Shown here: piece after piece, positions 43,940 through 52,901 of the stretch | How the letters are laid out: each line of letters starts with the position of its first letter | How positions within the stretch are numbered: position 1 is the stretch's first letter | Source: Symbiodinium kawagutii | Taxonomy: Eukaryota; Sar; Dinophyceae; Suessiales; Symbiodiniaceae | Length of the DNA: 64,000 bases | Direction of reading: 5' to 3' | Assembly: GCA_009767595.1 (NCBI GenBank) | Contig: VSDK01008638.1 | Span: 25,809 to 89,808, forward strand | Made by a program: the position numbers and the translations under genes | Notes under the pieces: generated by a model | What the model saw: the letters and a program-made list of their open reading frames with translations, nothing else | The model's database searches: none | What the model was told of the DNA's origin: nothing

Positions 43940-44383
43940 AAGACGGCAAACGTGTCGTTGCCCAGTTGAGACGAAGGTCATGAGGACATATAGGTTGAGT
44001 TGAACGGTGCCATGACAGACCATTCATGTGTGACCTTTATCCTGTCGCTCCAGTGGATCCCTCCTAGGCTTCGCAAGTCCAACAGGCCATATCCTCTGCT
44101 GAGTTGGTAGCTGTAGCGTCCTGCCGCTCACTGCACCTTCCTAGGCCTCCCATAGGTTCACACAGGTCTTGCACCTCTTGGGGAATGCCACCTTCAGAAC
44201 CGTCATTGTTTCACGGGCAGTGTCTGGTTCAACTTGTGGACATGGTTTGACATGTCACATGCACAACACTTGTCAACTTGTTTCATGTTATCACATGGGC
44301 CAACGTGTTGACAGGTACCGCATTGCATCAGGACACCATCAATTCGACCTCCGGTCTCCAACCTCGGGTTGGATCATCGAGCC
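43940..44383 (+). other. Spacer between YR and ORF-c with two triloop hairpins
   Basis: A 444-bp non-coding spacer with several ACATGTCAC / CACTTGTCAAC-like motifs. Its 3' end carries two adjacent hairpins, GACC-TCC-GGTC (44346-44356) and TCCAACC-TCG-GGTTGGA (44357-44373), the second ending 10 bases before ATG 44384. They match the family seen upstream of the YR gene. Confidence 0.6.
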
Positions 44384-44824
44384 ATGAAGGGATCGCTGCA
44401 AGATCTCGCCGAAGATGCTGAGATTGACTCCCAAGTCGTGGAGTACCTTCAGGCCCGAGGACTGGGCAATCATGGCCTGCTGGCCAACATAGCCGATGAT
44501 TTCGGAGAGGTGGACACCCTGCTCTGGAAGCCCTGGTGTGAAGGGACTACCTTGAACGACAAGGAGTTCAAGTTGGGCCAGGAACACCACCACCTGGCAA
44601 AGGCTGCGCTGAGATTCCTGTGGCAACAGGCCCGCAAGATGACGGACCCTCGAGGCGCACGACCAGCAGCGCCGGCCACAGCAGCTGCCACCCCGGCACC
44701 GATGGAAGAATCCCCGGAAGAGAAGAAGCTCAAAGCCATCCCAAAAGAGCTGCCTCAGGAAACCCTACAGCAGCTGATCAAGGACTACGAAGATGTGACC
44801 ATACACGGTCGCCGCCGGGACTGA
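44384..44824 (+). CDS. YR element ORF-c, small acidic/helical protein
   Basis: A 146-aa protein beginning MKGSLQDLAEDAEIDSQVVE. It has a helical N-terminal part, an alanine/proline-rich linker (APATAAATPAPMEE) and a charged C-terminal helix (LPQETLQQLIKDYEDV). No domain is recognised; by position it may be a Gag subunit. Its TGA stop (44822-44824) overlaps the ATG of the next ORF (44824-44826) as TGATG. That arrangement fits termination-reinitiation, or alternatively a -1 frameshift could fuse the two products. Confidence 0.7.
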   Translation: MKGSLQDLAEDAEIDSQVVEYLQARGLGNHGLLANIADDFGEVDTLLWKPWCEGTTLNDKEFKLGQEHHHLAKAALRFLWQQARKMTDPRGARPAAPATAAATPAPMEESPEEKKLKAIPKELPQETLQQLIKDYEDVTIHGRRRD

Positions 44825-47592
44825 TGGAAGCACGGTGCTTTGACAGCACGGGCCAACTTAACCCGTTGTCCTCCCAGTTCAAGGCCAAAAATCCTGGACA
44901 TCGCTTGGCCGTGGACAAGGACATGACCCCGGTGGTGGTGGAGGAAGAATCTTCGTGGACTCCCAAGGGCATCTTGTCACTTATGGATGCCATGGAAGCT
45001 ATTTCCTACTGCTGGATTTTGGTTGGCATAGCACATGAATTGGATGTGCGCAAGTATACCCTGTGGTGGTCCAACTTGTTCAGAGCCAAGTCCAGCCGAC
45101 TGGAACACCTGAAGCAGTACTGGCACGAATCCAGCTGGCACCTCGCCCTGAAGATGCGACAAGGTGCAGCATTCTCCACGGTCACCACTCAGATCATGGA
45201 GGACAGTGCCGCGCTGCAGAACGTGCTAAACAAGGAGCTGCCCAAGTCCAAGGGCCCTGGAAAAGCTGATGGCAAGGCTGGGACTTCACCCAACAAATCC
45301 AAGCCGAAGCCTTGGACTGCTGCTGCCAGCAGCGACTCTCGCGGGCGATACCGCAGTGAGCCTTGGACCCGAGGAGGCAACCAATGGCAGGACCGCTGGT
45401 CCAACAAGAGACCCGAGGCGGCACAGGATGGCTCGGGCAAAGGTGGCCACGAGTCCAAACAGGGACAGCACGGGGCCCTGCATAGCAACAGCAGGGTACC
45501 CGACCATGAGTGGCCCACACCCAAAAGACAGAAAACATCTGCAGCAGCTGCCGCACCCGCCTTGTTCCCCCCGGCTGATCGCCTGCCGGAACCTCGATGC
45601 ACCACTTGGATCCTGCTCAGCTTTTTCGACGGCATCGGCTGCTCGATGTTGGCTTTGCGGCCGATGATCCAGAAGTTCAACTTGACCGTGCACTACATCG
45701 CATGGGAAAGCGACCCAGTGTGCCAGGCCATAACCAAACATCACCATCCCGACATGGAGCACAGAGGAAACCTGTTCCAGGACAAGCCGCAAGCTCTGGC
45801 GGAGCGGCTGGAGGAGCTGGACCCTTCTCGAACTGCTGGAGTGATAGCAGCATCAGGGCCTCCATGTCCTGATTTTTCACGAGTGAAAGGTGACCAGGCC
45901 CTCGGCAGGGAGGGGCCCGACAAAACCAAGTTCGACCAGTATGCCGAGTGGATCAGTGACTTGCGCCCCCTGCTCCATGGACGACACTTTGTGACCATCA
46001 CAGAAAACGTGATACCGAACCGCAAACAAGACATCCGTCACTTCGAGGCCAAGTTGAAGAACACGGCGATCCAACTCGACTCGGCCATGTTTGGGTTGGT
46101 AGCCCGCCCTCGCATGTGGTGGACCGAAATCCCATGGGCGGATCAAACCAATGAGATCCTGGGCTATCGTGCCCAATGGGAGCAGGAGTATGGTGCCCCC
46201 AAACTTCGCCTTCAGGTCCCGAAAGATGAACCACCGCCGATCCTCCATGGCTGGAGCCACCCCGCATGCTGGGAGAAGAACAAGGTGTTGCCCACTCAAA
46301 CCACTCCAGCAGAAACCCCCGAGGGCCGCCCTGCACCTCGGAGTGCAAGAGGGAAGATGGATGAAGGGACATCCCGTCGATGGACGGAAGGCAACCGTCA
46401 GTTTGCCCCCTGGCATTACAATGCCGACAACATGTGGAAAGATGACAAGGGAGCATACAAGCTGCCATCCGCAGCTGACAAGGAGACGCTCCACCACATC
46501 CCAGTGGGTTGGACAGATGTCTCTCACACTTCTGTGAGATACAGACACAAGGCCATTGCCAATGCATGGCACGTGGGAGTGGCCGGCCTGCTGATGGCAA
46601 TGATACTTGCCCTCCCCCACCAGTCAGCAGCCAACAAGGTCTACGAGCTTAACCCGCTGGGACACTCAGCGCTGGACCAGATGGCAACCATCTGGCATTC
46701 GGCACCACTGCTTTGCGGTCCCAATCCCCCAAAAACGCCAGATGATACCTTCATCACCACTGATGACAAGTGGTTCCACTGGGAACATGCTTGCCGCCAA
46801 CCACACCCTGACTTCACCTGGGGTGCTTTGGAACCAGGACTGTCCCAAGTCCTGGCCACTTGGGCCCATTGGCGCTCAGCTCTACCCACGATTCGTGCCC
46901 ACATCGTGGAAGAGGTCAAACAGATGGCCGAAGACATGCAGAGTGACGTTGATGCATGGAGAAAGACTTTGAAGCCACACATTCAGGTGCTCTACTCTCC
47001 CGAGACCCACGGCATGATTCACTTGCCGCTGCTGAGGAAGCTCACCAGCATGTTCCACTGGCAAGACAAGAAGCTGTTGGAAGAGTTGGAACACGGCTTC
47101 GACCTGATGGGCCCATTGTCATCCGGTTGCGGATGGCTACATCGCGAGGATGGCAAATACCAGGAACCAACGTCCTACCCAGAATTCCTGGCATACAACA
47201 AGACCTACGTGCTCAAGAAGTTGGCCACAGCAAGGCCGGATGATCACTGGAGAGAAATGATGGAAGAGGTGGCGGCTGATGTCAGATGCGGCCGCATGAC
47301 AGGCCCTTTGGAAGGCCCCCCAGAGTGGCCCGTGAAGATGATACCAGCCAGCCTGTTTGAGCACACAGCCACACTACAACCTGGTCCCCGAGAGCACCAA
47401 CCTACCAGTGTGGCCTTCTCCATCGAGCAGATTGGCAGCGATGGCAAGCAGAAGGTCCGCAGAGGAGAAGACTGGCGGCGTTCCGGACACAACGCCCCAA
47501 TCTCAGCATTGCAGACACACCCCCAACACACCGACCAGCTGCCTTTGCAGCCACAGCCAAGTGGTTCCACCAGCAAGGACATCAGACACTGA
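44824..47592 (+). CDS. Gag-like / C5-cytosine DNA methyltransferase / RT N-terminus
   Basis: A 922-aa ORF starting MEARCFDSTGQLNPLSSQFK. The first ~140 residues are helical and Gag-like, followed by a basic Gly/Arg/Lys/Trp linker. Next is a full C5-cytosine DNA methyltransferase: motif I FFDGIG (45623), motif II IAWESDP, motif IV GPPCPDFSR with the catalytic Cys at 45865, motif VI ENV (46003), motif VIII QLDSAMFG...RPRMWW, and motif X NAWHVGV near 46561. It would methylate cytosine, by inference CG sites of host or element DNA. The C-terminal ~300 residues are the start of the reverse transcriptase (AFSIEQIGSDGKQKVRRGED, then WRRSGHN). The frame is lost just after this and RT continues in the -1 frame. 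DIRS elements carry an adenine-type methylase, so a C5 enzyme here is unusual. Confidence 0.88.
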   Translation: MEARCFDSTGQLNPLSSQFKAKNPGHRLAVDKDMTPVVVEEESSWTPKGILSLMDAMEAISYCWILVGIAHELDVRKYTLWWSNLFRAKSSRLEHLKQYWHESSWHLALKMRQGAAFSTVTTQIMEDSAALQNVLNKELPKSKGPGKADGKAGTSPNKSKPKPWTAAASSDSRGRYRSEPWTRGGNQWQDRWSNKRPEAAQDGSGKGGHESKQGQHGALHSNSRVPDHEWPTPKRQKTSAAAAAPALFPPADRLPEPRCTTWILLSFFDGIGCSMLALRPMIQKFNLTVHYIAWESDPVCQAITKHHHPDMEHRGNLFQDKPQALAERLEELDPSRTAGVIAASGPPCPDFSRVKGDQALGREGPDKTKFDQYAEWISDLRPLLHGRHFVTITENVIPNRKQDIRHFEAKLKNTAIQLDSAMFGLVARPRMWWTEIPWADQTNEILGYRAQWEQEYGAPKLRLQVPKDEPPPILHGWSHPACWEKNKVLPTQTTPAETPEGRPAPRSARGKMDEGTSRRWTEGNRQFAPWHYNADNMWKDDKGAYKLPSAADKETLHHIPVGWTDVSHTSVRYRHKAIANAWHVGVAGLLMAMILALPHQSAANKVYELNPLGHSALDQMATIWHSAPLLCGPNPPKTPDDTFITTDDKWFHWEHACRQPHPDFTWGALEPGLSQVLATWAHWRSALPTIRAHIVEEVKQMAEDMQSDVDAWRKTLKPHIQVLYSPETHGMIHLPLLRKLTSMFHWQDKKLLEELEHGFDLMGPLSSGCGWLHREDGKYQEPTSYPEFLAYNKTYVLKKLATARPDDHWREMMEEVAADVRCGRMTGPLEGPPEWPVKMIPASLFEHTATLQPGPREHQPTSVAFSIEQIGSDGKQKVRRGEDWRRSGHNAPISALQTHPQHTDQLPLQPQPSGSTSKDIRH

Positions 47593-49009
47593 TCTGGGGG
47601 TCAGACCAGGAGTCGGCATACAGACAGTTGCCGGTGGCGGACCCAAACCAAACACACGTCCTGCTGAGGATCCCTGGAGGCTTCGCCCTATGGAAGCACA
47701 ACTGCCTCCTGTTCGGTAGCACAGGGTCAGTGTGGTCGTACTCACGAACGGCCGACTTGATCATGTGGCTCTGCAGAGCCATCCTTCTGGTGCCGATGCT
47801 GCACTATGTCGACGACTTCGGTGCAGTCGAAGCCGAAACAACAGTGTGGAGTGGATTTGAAGCTGCTCACGAAATGCTGGCTGCCATTGGCTTTCACTTT
47901 TCAAGCCAAGCAAGATGCAACCTCCGGCAAGATCTCAGAGGATTCAGGGTGTGGTCCTCACTTCACATGAGTCCTACTTTGAAATTGCCCCAGATCCGCA
48001 CCGGACCGCCCGCATCCTCCACCAGATCGACTCAGTGATCAAGACCAACCAGTTGTCTGCAGATGCGGCGGCCAAACTGGCCGGCAAATTGCAATTCACA
48101 CAAGAGGCCATCCACGGCCAGAGCATCAAGGCCTGCATGCAACCGCTATACACGCATGCCACAGCAGGCCACTTCAACCACAAGCACACAACACTGCAGC
48201 CAGCAACCCGTGACGCTTTGGTCACACTGCAAACGTTGCTGCCGAAACAACAACCTTTTCAAGCCACCTTCACCTCCGGTGAGGTCACTGCAATTTATGC
48301 AGATGCCTACTTCAAGGCAGGAGAGAAATGCCTGCGATTGACTGAGGCGGCCGATGACCCAACATGGCATGCCGACCTCGCCAACCAGTACGAGAATGGC
48401 TGGGGGTTCGTGATCAGGACTGTGCACGAGGGCACCTTCTATGCTTGCGGAAGAGTACCCGCCGAGCTGATGGGAATGGTCACCACCAGGAGAGCATATA
48501 TATACTCTCTTGAAATCCTGGGGCAGATGATTGCGGTCATCGCTGGAGGCAACCTGGTGACCAAGCATTTCTGGAGTTACTGCGATAATGAACCTGGACG
48601 ATGTGCCATGACTCGAGGTTTCGGCCGTGATGTCCGGGTGAACAGATTGTTGTCATGCATGTGGCAATACATGCAGCTGAGAGGCTTCAGTCCAGCCTTT
48701 CAACGTGTTACCAGTGGTGCAAACATCGCAGATGAAGTTTCCAGGCACCAACTGCAAATGGCCCGAGCCTTGGGCTGGAAGCAGATCCAAGTGAACTGGT
48801 CAGAATTGTACCACATCCTGGCTGATGCGACCAAGAACCTTCAGAACACCGCGGAGGTTGCCACTCGATTGCTGCACTTCTCCCTTCAATGCTGGCACGC
48901 GAAGATTGTGGATGCTCGGATTCGCGATGACATGGTGGAAAGTCGCAGTTCGAACCGAGCCACCGCACTGCCAAAAGGATGCAGCCGGATCGAAGTGCAG
49001 CGAGTGTAG
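47519..49009 (+). pseudogene. Reverse transcriptase / RNase H, out of frame at two points
   Basis: Continuation of the RT. In the frame to about 47900 it reads TPPTHRPAAFAATAKWFHQQ, then SAYRQLPVADPNQTHVLLRI, then the catalytic HYVDDFGAVE (47802-47831) and GFHF. It then resumes in the next -1 frame at about 47902 as FKPSKMQPPARSQRIQGVVL. RNase H follows with YADAYF (Asp, 48302), SLEIL (Glu, 48507), YCDNE (48583) and NIADEVSRH (48724), ending at TAG in repeat B1. The first displacement lies in an ACACA run near 47515 and the second in a TTTT run near 47897. Each equals two extra bases or one slip back. They may be mutations, assembly errors or recoding sites. Confidence 0.8.
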
Positions 49010-49019
49010 GGATTTGTCG
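48935..49019 (+). repeat. Split direct repeat B1
   Basis: 85 bp from GTGGAAAGTCGCAGTTCG to GTAGGGATTTGTCG, identical to B2 (49152-49236). It overlaps the 3' end of the RNase H frame and abuts A2 with one shared G. B1A2 therefore equals the junction that a circularised element would have. Confidence 0.95.
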
Positions 49020-49092
49020 TGTAGCACAAGTGAAACTTGTGAGAAGGGACAAATCCATGCGATGCCAACATAGCTGTTGGCTCAAAAGTTTT
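49019..49092 (+). repeat. Split direct repeat A2
   Basis: 74-bp copy identical to A1, directly after B1 and 59 bp before B2. Part of the internal B1A2 junction block used by split-repeat YR elements to regenerate full ends. Confidence 0.95.
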
Positions 49093-49151
49093 CCCACAGA
49101 CCACCCACCCAAATGGTGAGCTGGTCGACTGCCACTACCACATGTACAGCC

Positions 49152-49236
49152 GTGGAAAGTCGCAGTTCGAACCGAGCCACCGCACTGCCAAAAGGATGCA
49201 GCCGGATCGAAGTGCAGCGAGTGTAGGGATTTGTCG
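49152..49236 (+). repeat. Split direct repeat B2 (right end)
   Basis: 85-bp copy identical to B1. Its last bases TTTGTCG are followed at once by ATGTGATG of the target array, so this is the right terminus of the element. Confidence 0.95.
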
Positions 49237-49341
49237 ATGTGATGTTTTGTTGATGTGATGTGTTGTTGAGGTGATGTACTTTCAACTCTCCGTAACACGG
49301 AAGTTCCGCGCTTCGTACCCAAACTTCCTTTGAGTACAAGT
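49237..49341. repeat. Composite satellite unit 1, right part
   Basis: The TTGTTGATGTGATG array resumes exactly in phase after the YR element and ends by about 49275. The unit's terminal box follows (CCGCGCTTCGTACCCAAACT then TCCTTTGAGTAC). A similar box (CGCGTTTCGTCTTTAAACTT) ends unit 2. Confidence 0.85.
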
Positions 49342-51310
49342 AGTACCCGCACGAGGCGGGGGCGGAAGTTTCCAAGCTTACCGAGCCTATAGTGAAAGCA
49401 TTTGGGCCTATAGGGTGTCGCCCAGCCACACCGCACCACGACACAAACCACGCACCGCGCCACACCAACACACCACGCCACCACGCACCACACCAACACA
49501 CAACACCAACACCAACACCAACAACAACGCCAAACCACACCACACCACACCACACCAACACACCACACCACACCACAGTTCAACACAACACAACACACAC
49601 CACACCACACGCCACAACGCACCACACACCACACACAACACCACACCAAATGTACCAAGAACCGACGTACCAGAGCAAAACGTACCAAGACAAAACGAAC
49701 CAAGAAAAAACGTACCAGAGCAAAACTTATTACAACGTACTACAAGATACTTCAAGGTTCTGCAAACTATGATAAAGTGGTACAACGTGCTACAAGGTAT
49801 TACAAACTACAACGTATTGCAAGGCACTACAAGGTATTTCAAGGTATGGCAGGTACTGCAATGACTGCAAGGCACTACAAGGTATTACAAAGTATTACAA
49901 AGTACTACAAAGTAGTACAAAGTAGTACAAAGTATTACAAACATTTTCAAATTCTACCATGTATTACAAAATATTTCAAGATTTTACAACGTATTACAAG
50001 GCATTGCAAAATTTTCCAACGTAGTACCAAGTATTACAAAATATTACAAAGTATGGCAAGATATTACAAGGTATTACAAGCTACTACAAGGTATTGCAAA
50101 GTATTACAAGGTACTACAAGGTACTACAAGGTGTCGCAAGGTATTACAAGGTATTGCAAAGTATCACGGGGTACGACAAGGTATTGCAAGGTATTACAAG
50201 GTATTACAAAGTACTACAATGCATTACAAGATATTGCAAGATATTACAAAATACAACAAAGTATTACAAAGTATTACAAGGTATTACAAGGGATTATAAA
50301 GTATTACAGTTTATTAGAAGGTATTACAAGGTATTACAAAGTCAGGATCCAAGACTTCCCAACCATCGCCTGAAACAGCCCTGGCATTGCGGAAAGGGAT
50401 CCCAAAGCAGCCCCTTACGCTCCGAATGACCGCCTGCCACATAAAATGAACATGCGAAGTTGTACATGCTCATTTTCCGGGAGCAGTCGCAGGAAACAGG
50501 CCCGAACCAAATCCGGAGCAAATCCGAACCAAACCGAGACTGTCTCGCGCCCGGCCGATCGGCAAGGCTACTTTCGCAATCAAGTGCCAGGCGTTTTGCA
50601 CGGAAAAAAACATACGCTTTGGAGACAGATCTATTGATCAAGAGCGCGTTTCTTGCGAGACTTGCTCAATTTTTCGGCTCAAAGTACGACGCCTGCCCCA
50701 CAAAGTCAGGATCCAACACTTCGCCAACATGAGCTGAAACAGCCCTGCCATTGCGGATGGATTGTTTGGTGATACTATTTTTTGTGATGTGACTGATTTG
50801 TGATGTGAGTGATTTGTGATGTAATCGATTTGAGATGTAATCGGTTTGAGATGTACTTGATTGAAATTGGAGATGTAGTTGTTGAGATGTAATTGATTTG
50901 AGCTGTAATTGATTTGAGATGTAATTGTTTTGAGATGTACTTGATTTGAGATGTACTTGATGCGTGATGTAATTGATTGGAGATGTAGTTGCTTCATGAT
51001 ATGATATTGATTTGAGATGTACTTGATTTGTGATGTAATCGATTTGAGATGTAATTGTTTGGAGATGCAATTGATTCAAGATGTGGTTGGTTTGAGATTG
51101 AATTTTTTGGAGGTGCAATTGATTGGCGATGTAATTGGTTTGAGATGTAATTGTTTGGAGGTGTGGTTGATTTGATATGTAGTTGAGTGGAGATGTAACT
51201 GATTTGTGATGTAGTTGATTTGTGATGTAATTGATTGGGGATGTAATTGATTTGATATGATGTTGATTTGAGATGTAATTGATTCACGCGTTTCGTCTTT
51301 AAACTTCCCT
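49342..51310. repeat. Composite satellite unit 2
   Basis: Tandem paralogue of unit 1: AGTACCCGCACGAGGCGGGG start box, ACCACACC array (49430-49650), ACCAAGACAAAACG array (49650-49735), TACAAGGTAT array (49735-50338), a mixed segment with AGTCAGGATCCAAGACTT, a TTGATTTGAGATGTAA array (50760-51285), and the CGCGTTTCGTC end box. Open frames in it are repeat translations. Confidence 0.85.
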
Positions 51311-51757
51311 TGATTACTGGTGTTTCATGGCCTTTAAATTGGAAACACTTAGAAGAAACACAAGTTGCATTTGCTAAGCGAAATTCCAATGGGCAATGCC
51401 CCTCCAACCAGCGCGGCGCATTCCTTGAAACCAAGGCTCTGCATTTGAAAAAAAACATCTGTTTTTAACAAGAACGGGCCACCAATGCTGAATTCCACTT
51501 ATATAGATTTACTTGGTTTATCATTTATTTATTTTATTATTTTCTGGTTAATCATTTAACATCCAATTACAGGCTAAAAAATAGACACATTTCATCACAT
51601 TCCATCATTTTTATAACATTCAGCTGTCAACGAAGTTTGTTGTGACAGTGGTCAGATGTGGTCGGTCCATTCTTACCCCTTCCATGTGCTTCATTGATAC
51701 TCCTTCCATGACGTCCTTCTTACATGTCCTTCCATGATGTCCTTGTCGTTCTTGCAG
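51311..51757. other. Intron sequence before calpain Cys exon
   Basis: AT-rich intron DNA with TCCTTCCATGATGTCCTT-type repeats near the end. It closes with the acceptor cttgtcgttcttgcag. No other gene is seen. Confidence 0.6.
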
Positions 51758-51872
51758 GACGATTTCCGGATTGTTATCTCCTTGGGGCCATGGGAAGCAT
51801 CTGCAAAAGCGTCAAGGCAACGAAGAGTTTCCTTCGCCAAATGTTCGTGGACTACGATGTCGCCGCTGGTGT
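51758..51872 (+). CDS. Calpain gene exon: active-site cysteine
   Basis: A 115-bp exon with acceptor gttcttgcag| and donor GGTGT|GTAGCT. In phase with the upstream exon it encodes RFPDCYLLGAMGSICKSVKA followed by TKSFLRQMFVDYDVAAGV. The calpain active-site motif (QG..GDC(W/Y)FL.A) is clear and the nucleophile is the TGT at 51772-51774. The exon is flanked upstream by the 14.9-kb intron. Confidence 0.92.
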
Positions 51873-52292
51873 GTAGCTGGACGCTGACTCAAAACACGGG
51901 AAATGTCATGGAAAATGTCAATGTCTTATGTCACTCTTGTGTACTATGTCATGCTATGACTACCTCTTCATCTCAAAGGATATCAAAAGGTTAAAGTCTT
52001 GAACATTTTTTCAGTCACATATCATCCAGATTATGTTCTGCAATGTTCTGCATCAAAGTGATGTTTCTGGCTATGTTTCTATCCCTGGTTCTGCATTCCC
52101 AACTCATGCTGCACCGACTGTAGTGCCCCTATTTCAGTTGCTTGTGCGGCTTGTGTGTCTGTGTTTGTGCCTGTTTGTCACTCTGTAATTGAAAGCTACC
52201 TAGCATTACTTAATCAATGTTTAGGCATGCTTGGGCTCTCAATATGTCTAACTATGTGTAATTGTAATTAGTTTTCTCACTAGTTGTTTCAG

Positions 52293-52369
52293 GTATGGGG
52301 TCCTCTTCGTTGCAGACTCCAAATTTACCTACGTGATTGTGGATGACTACCTGCCTGTGGATGAAGAAG
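52293..52369 (+). CDS. Calpain gene exon: VDDYLPVDEEG
   Basis: A 77-bp exon: ttgtttcag|GTATGG to GAAGAAG|GCTTGA, a GC donor. It reads YGVLFVADSKFTYVIVDDYL followed by PVDEEG, matching the calpain Y.V.F...GKW.YV.(I/V)DD.LP.D strand pair. Phases agree with both neighbours. Confidence 0.9.
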
Positions 52370-52901
52370 GCTTGACAGTTTGGCACTTCCTTAGCACCGC
52401 ATGCCACGAAGACGCGGGTGATTTTTTCACGCTGCATAGCATTTCGGTGTTCAGATTTGATTGGCAAGTTGGGTACCAGGCAAGCTACGTGATAATATTT
52501 TAGTGAGAGGCAAAGGATGATGGATGAAACGTGGAAGGAGTCAGGGAAGCATCCAGGAACCGCAAGCAATGTGAATTCAAAAGTTCCATGGGGTCGCGCA
52601 AGGTCCTCACCTGTCCCAAACGCAGGTCCTCACCTCCGTGAAAAGACATAGCGGCGTGCAAAACGTTGGAATTTGTTGAAGACAATGAAGACAGTGTCTT
52701 CCGACCACGGATCTGCCACGGTTTTGATGGAGTGAAATTTACACTGCAAGCAGTCGCAAGCAGTTTTGGATACAACCTTCAAATACATGTAAATATTGTC
52801 CGATAGCCCTGGGTGTTCGACAGCCTGGGTGGGACAATGGATTTTGGGGAAGCCGGCGAGGCAAAGAATCCAATGTGTTGTGACACATGCGACTGTCGCA
52901 G

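Larger units (their letters stand above)
41327..49236 (+). mobile_element. YR retrotransposon with split direct repeats and C5 DNA methyltransferase
   Basis: A tyrosine-recombinase retroelement of about 7,910 bp. It has the A1 - ORFs - B1A2 - B2 split-direct-repeat structure of Ngaro/PAT/VIPER-type elements: A1 41326-41399, B1 48935-49019, A2 49019-49092, B2 49152-49236. By eye each repeat pair is identical. Gene order is small ORF (41429), tyrosine recombinase (42305), small ORF (44384), Gag-like/C5-methyltransferase/RT (44824), RT/RNase H (about 47520-49009). YR upstream of RT recalls the VIPER order. Deleting the element restores the TTGTTG|ATGTGATG target array with no target-site duplication, as expected for recombinase-mediated integration. 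The first small ORF has an in-frame TAG and RT is out of frame twice, so this copy is probably not autonomous as read. Confidence 0.9.
36866..51757 (+). other. 14.9-kb calpain intron (GA...AG) with nested insertions
   Basis: The intron is defined by the GA donor at 36866 and the cttgcag acceptor at 51757, with the AGGA string present at both boundaries. It contains ordinary AT-rich DNA to 39.2 kb, two tandem composite-satellite units (39244-49341 and 49342-about 51310) and, inside the first, the YR retroelement. Everything in it that is coding is transposon-derived. A possible minus-strand remnant lies at 37.5 kb. Confidence 0.75.

Noticed and set aside
44620-44823. N-terminal extension of the MTase ORF upstream of 44824
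   Set aside because: The frame is open but overlaps ORF-c in another frame and has shadow-like composition; the TGATG overlap gives a natural start.
48708-49703. 331-codon minus-strand frame over the element's right end
   Set aside because: Antisense to the RNase H frame and the repeats; its Cys/Val-rich part is the complement of the ACCACACC array.
39244-51310. Units 1 and 2 as long terminal repeats of the YR element
   Set aside because: The element's true ends are the A1 and B2 repeats. Unit 2 is a full tandem copy with its own terminal array, and unit 1 resumes in phase after the element.
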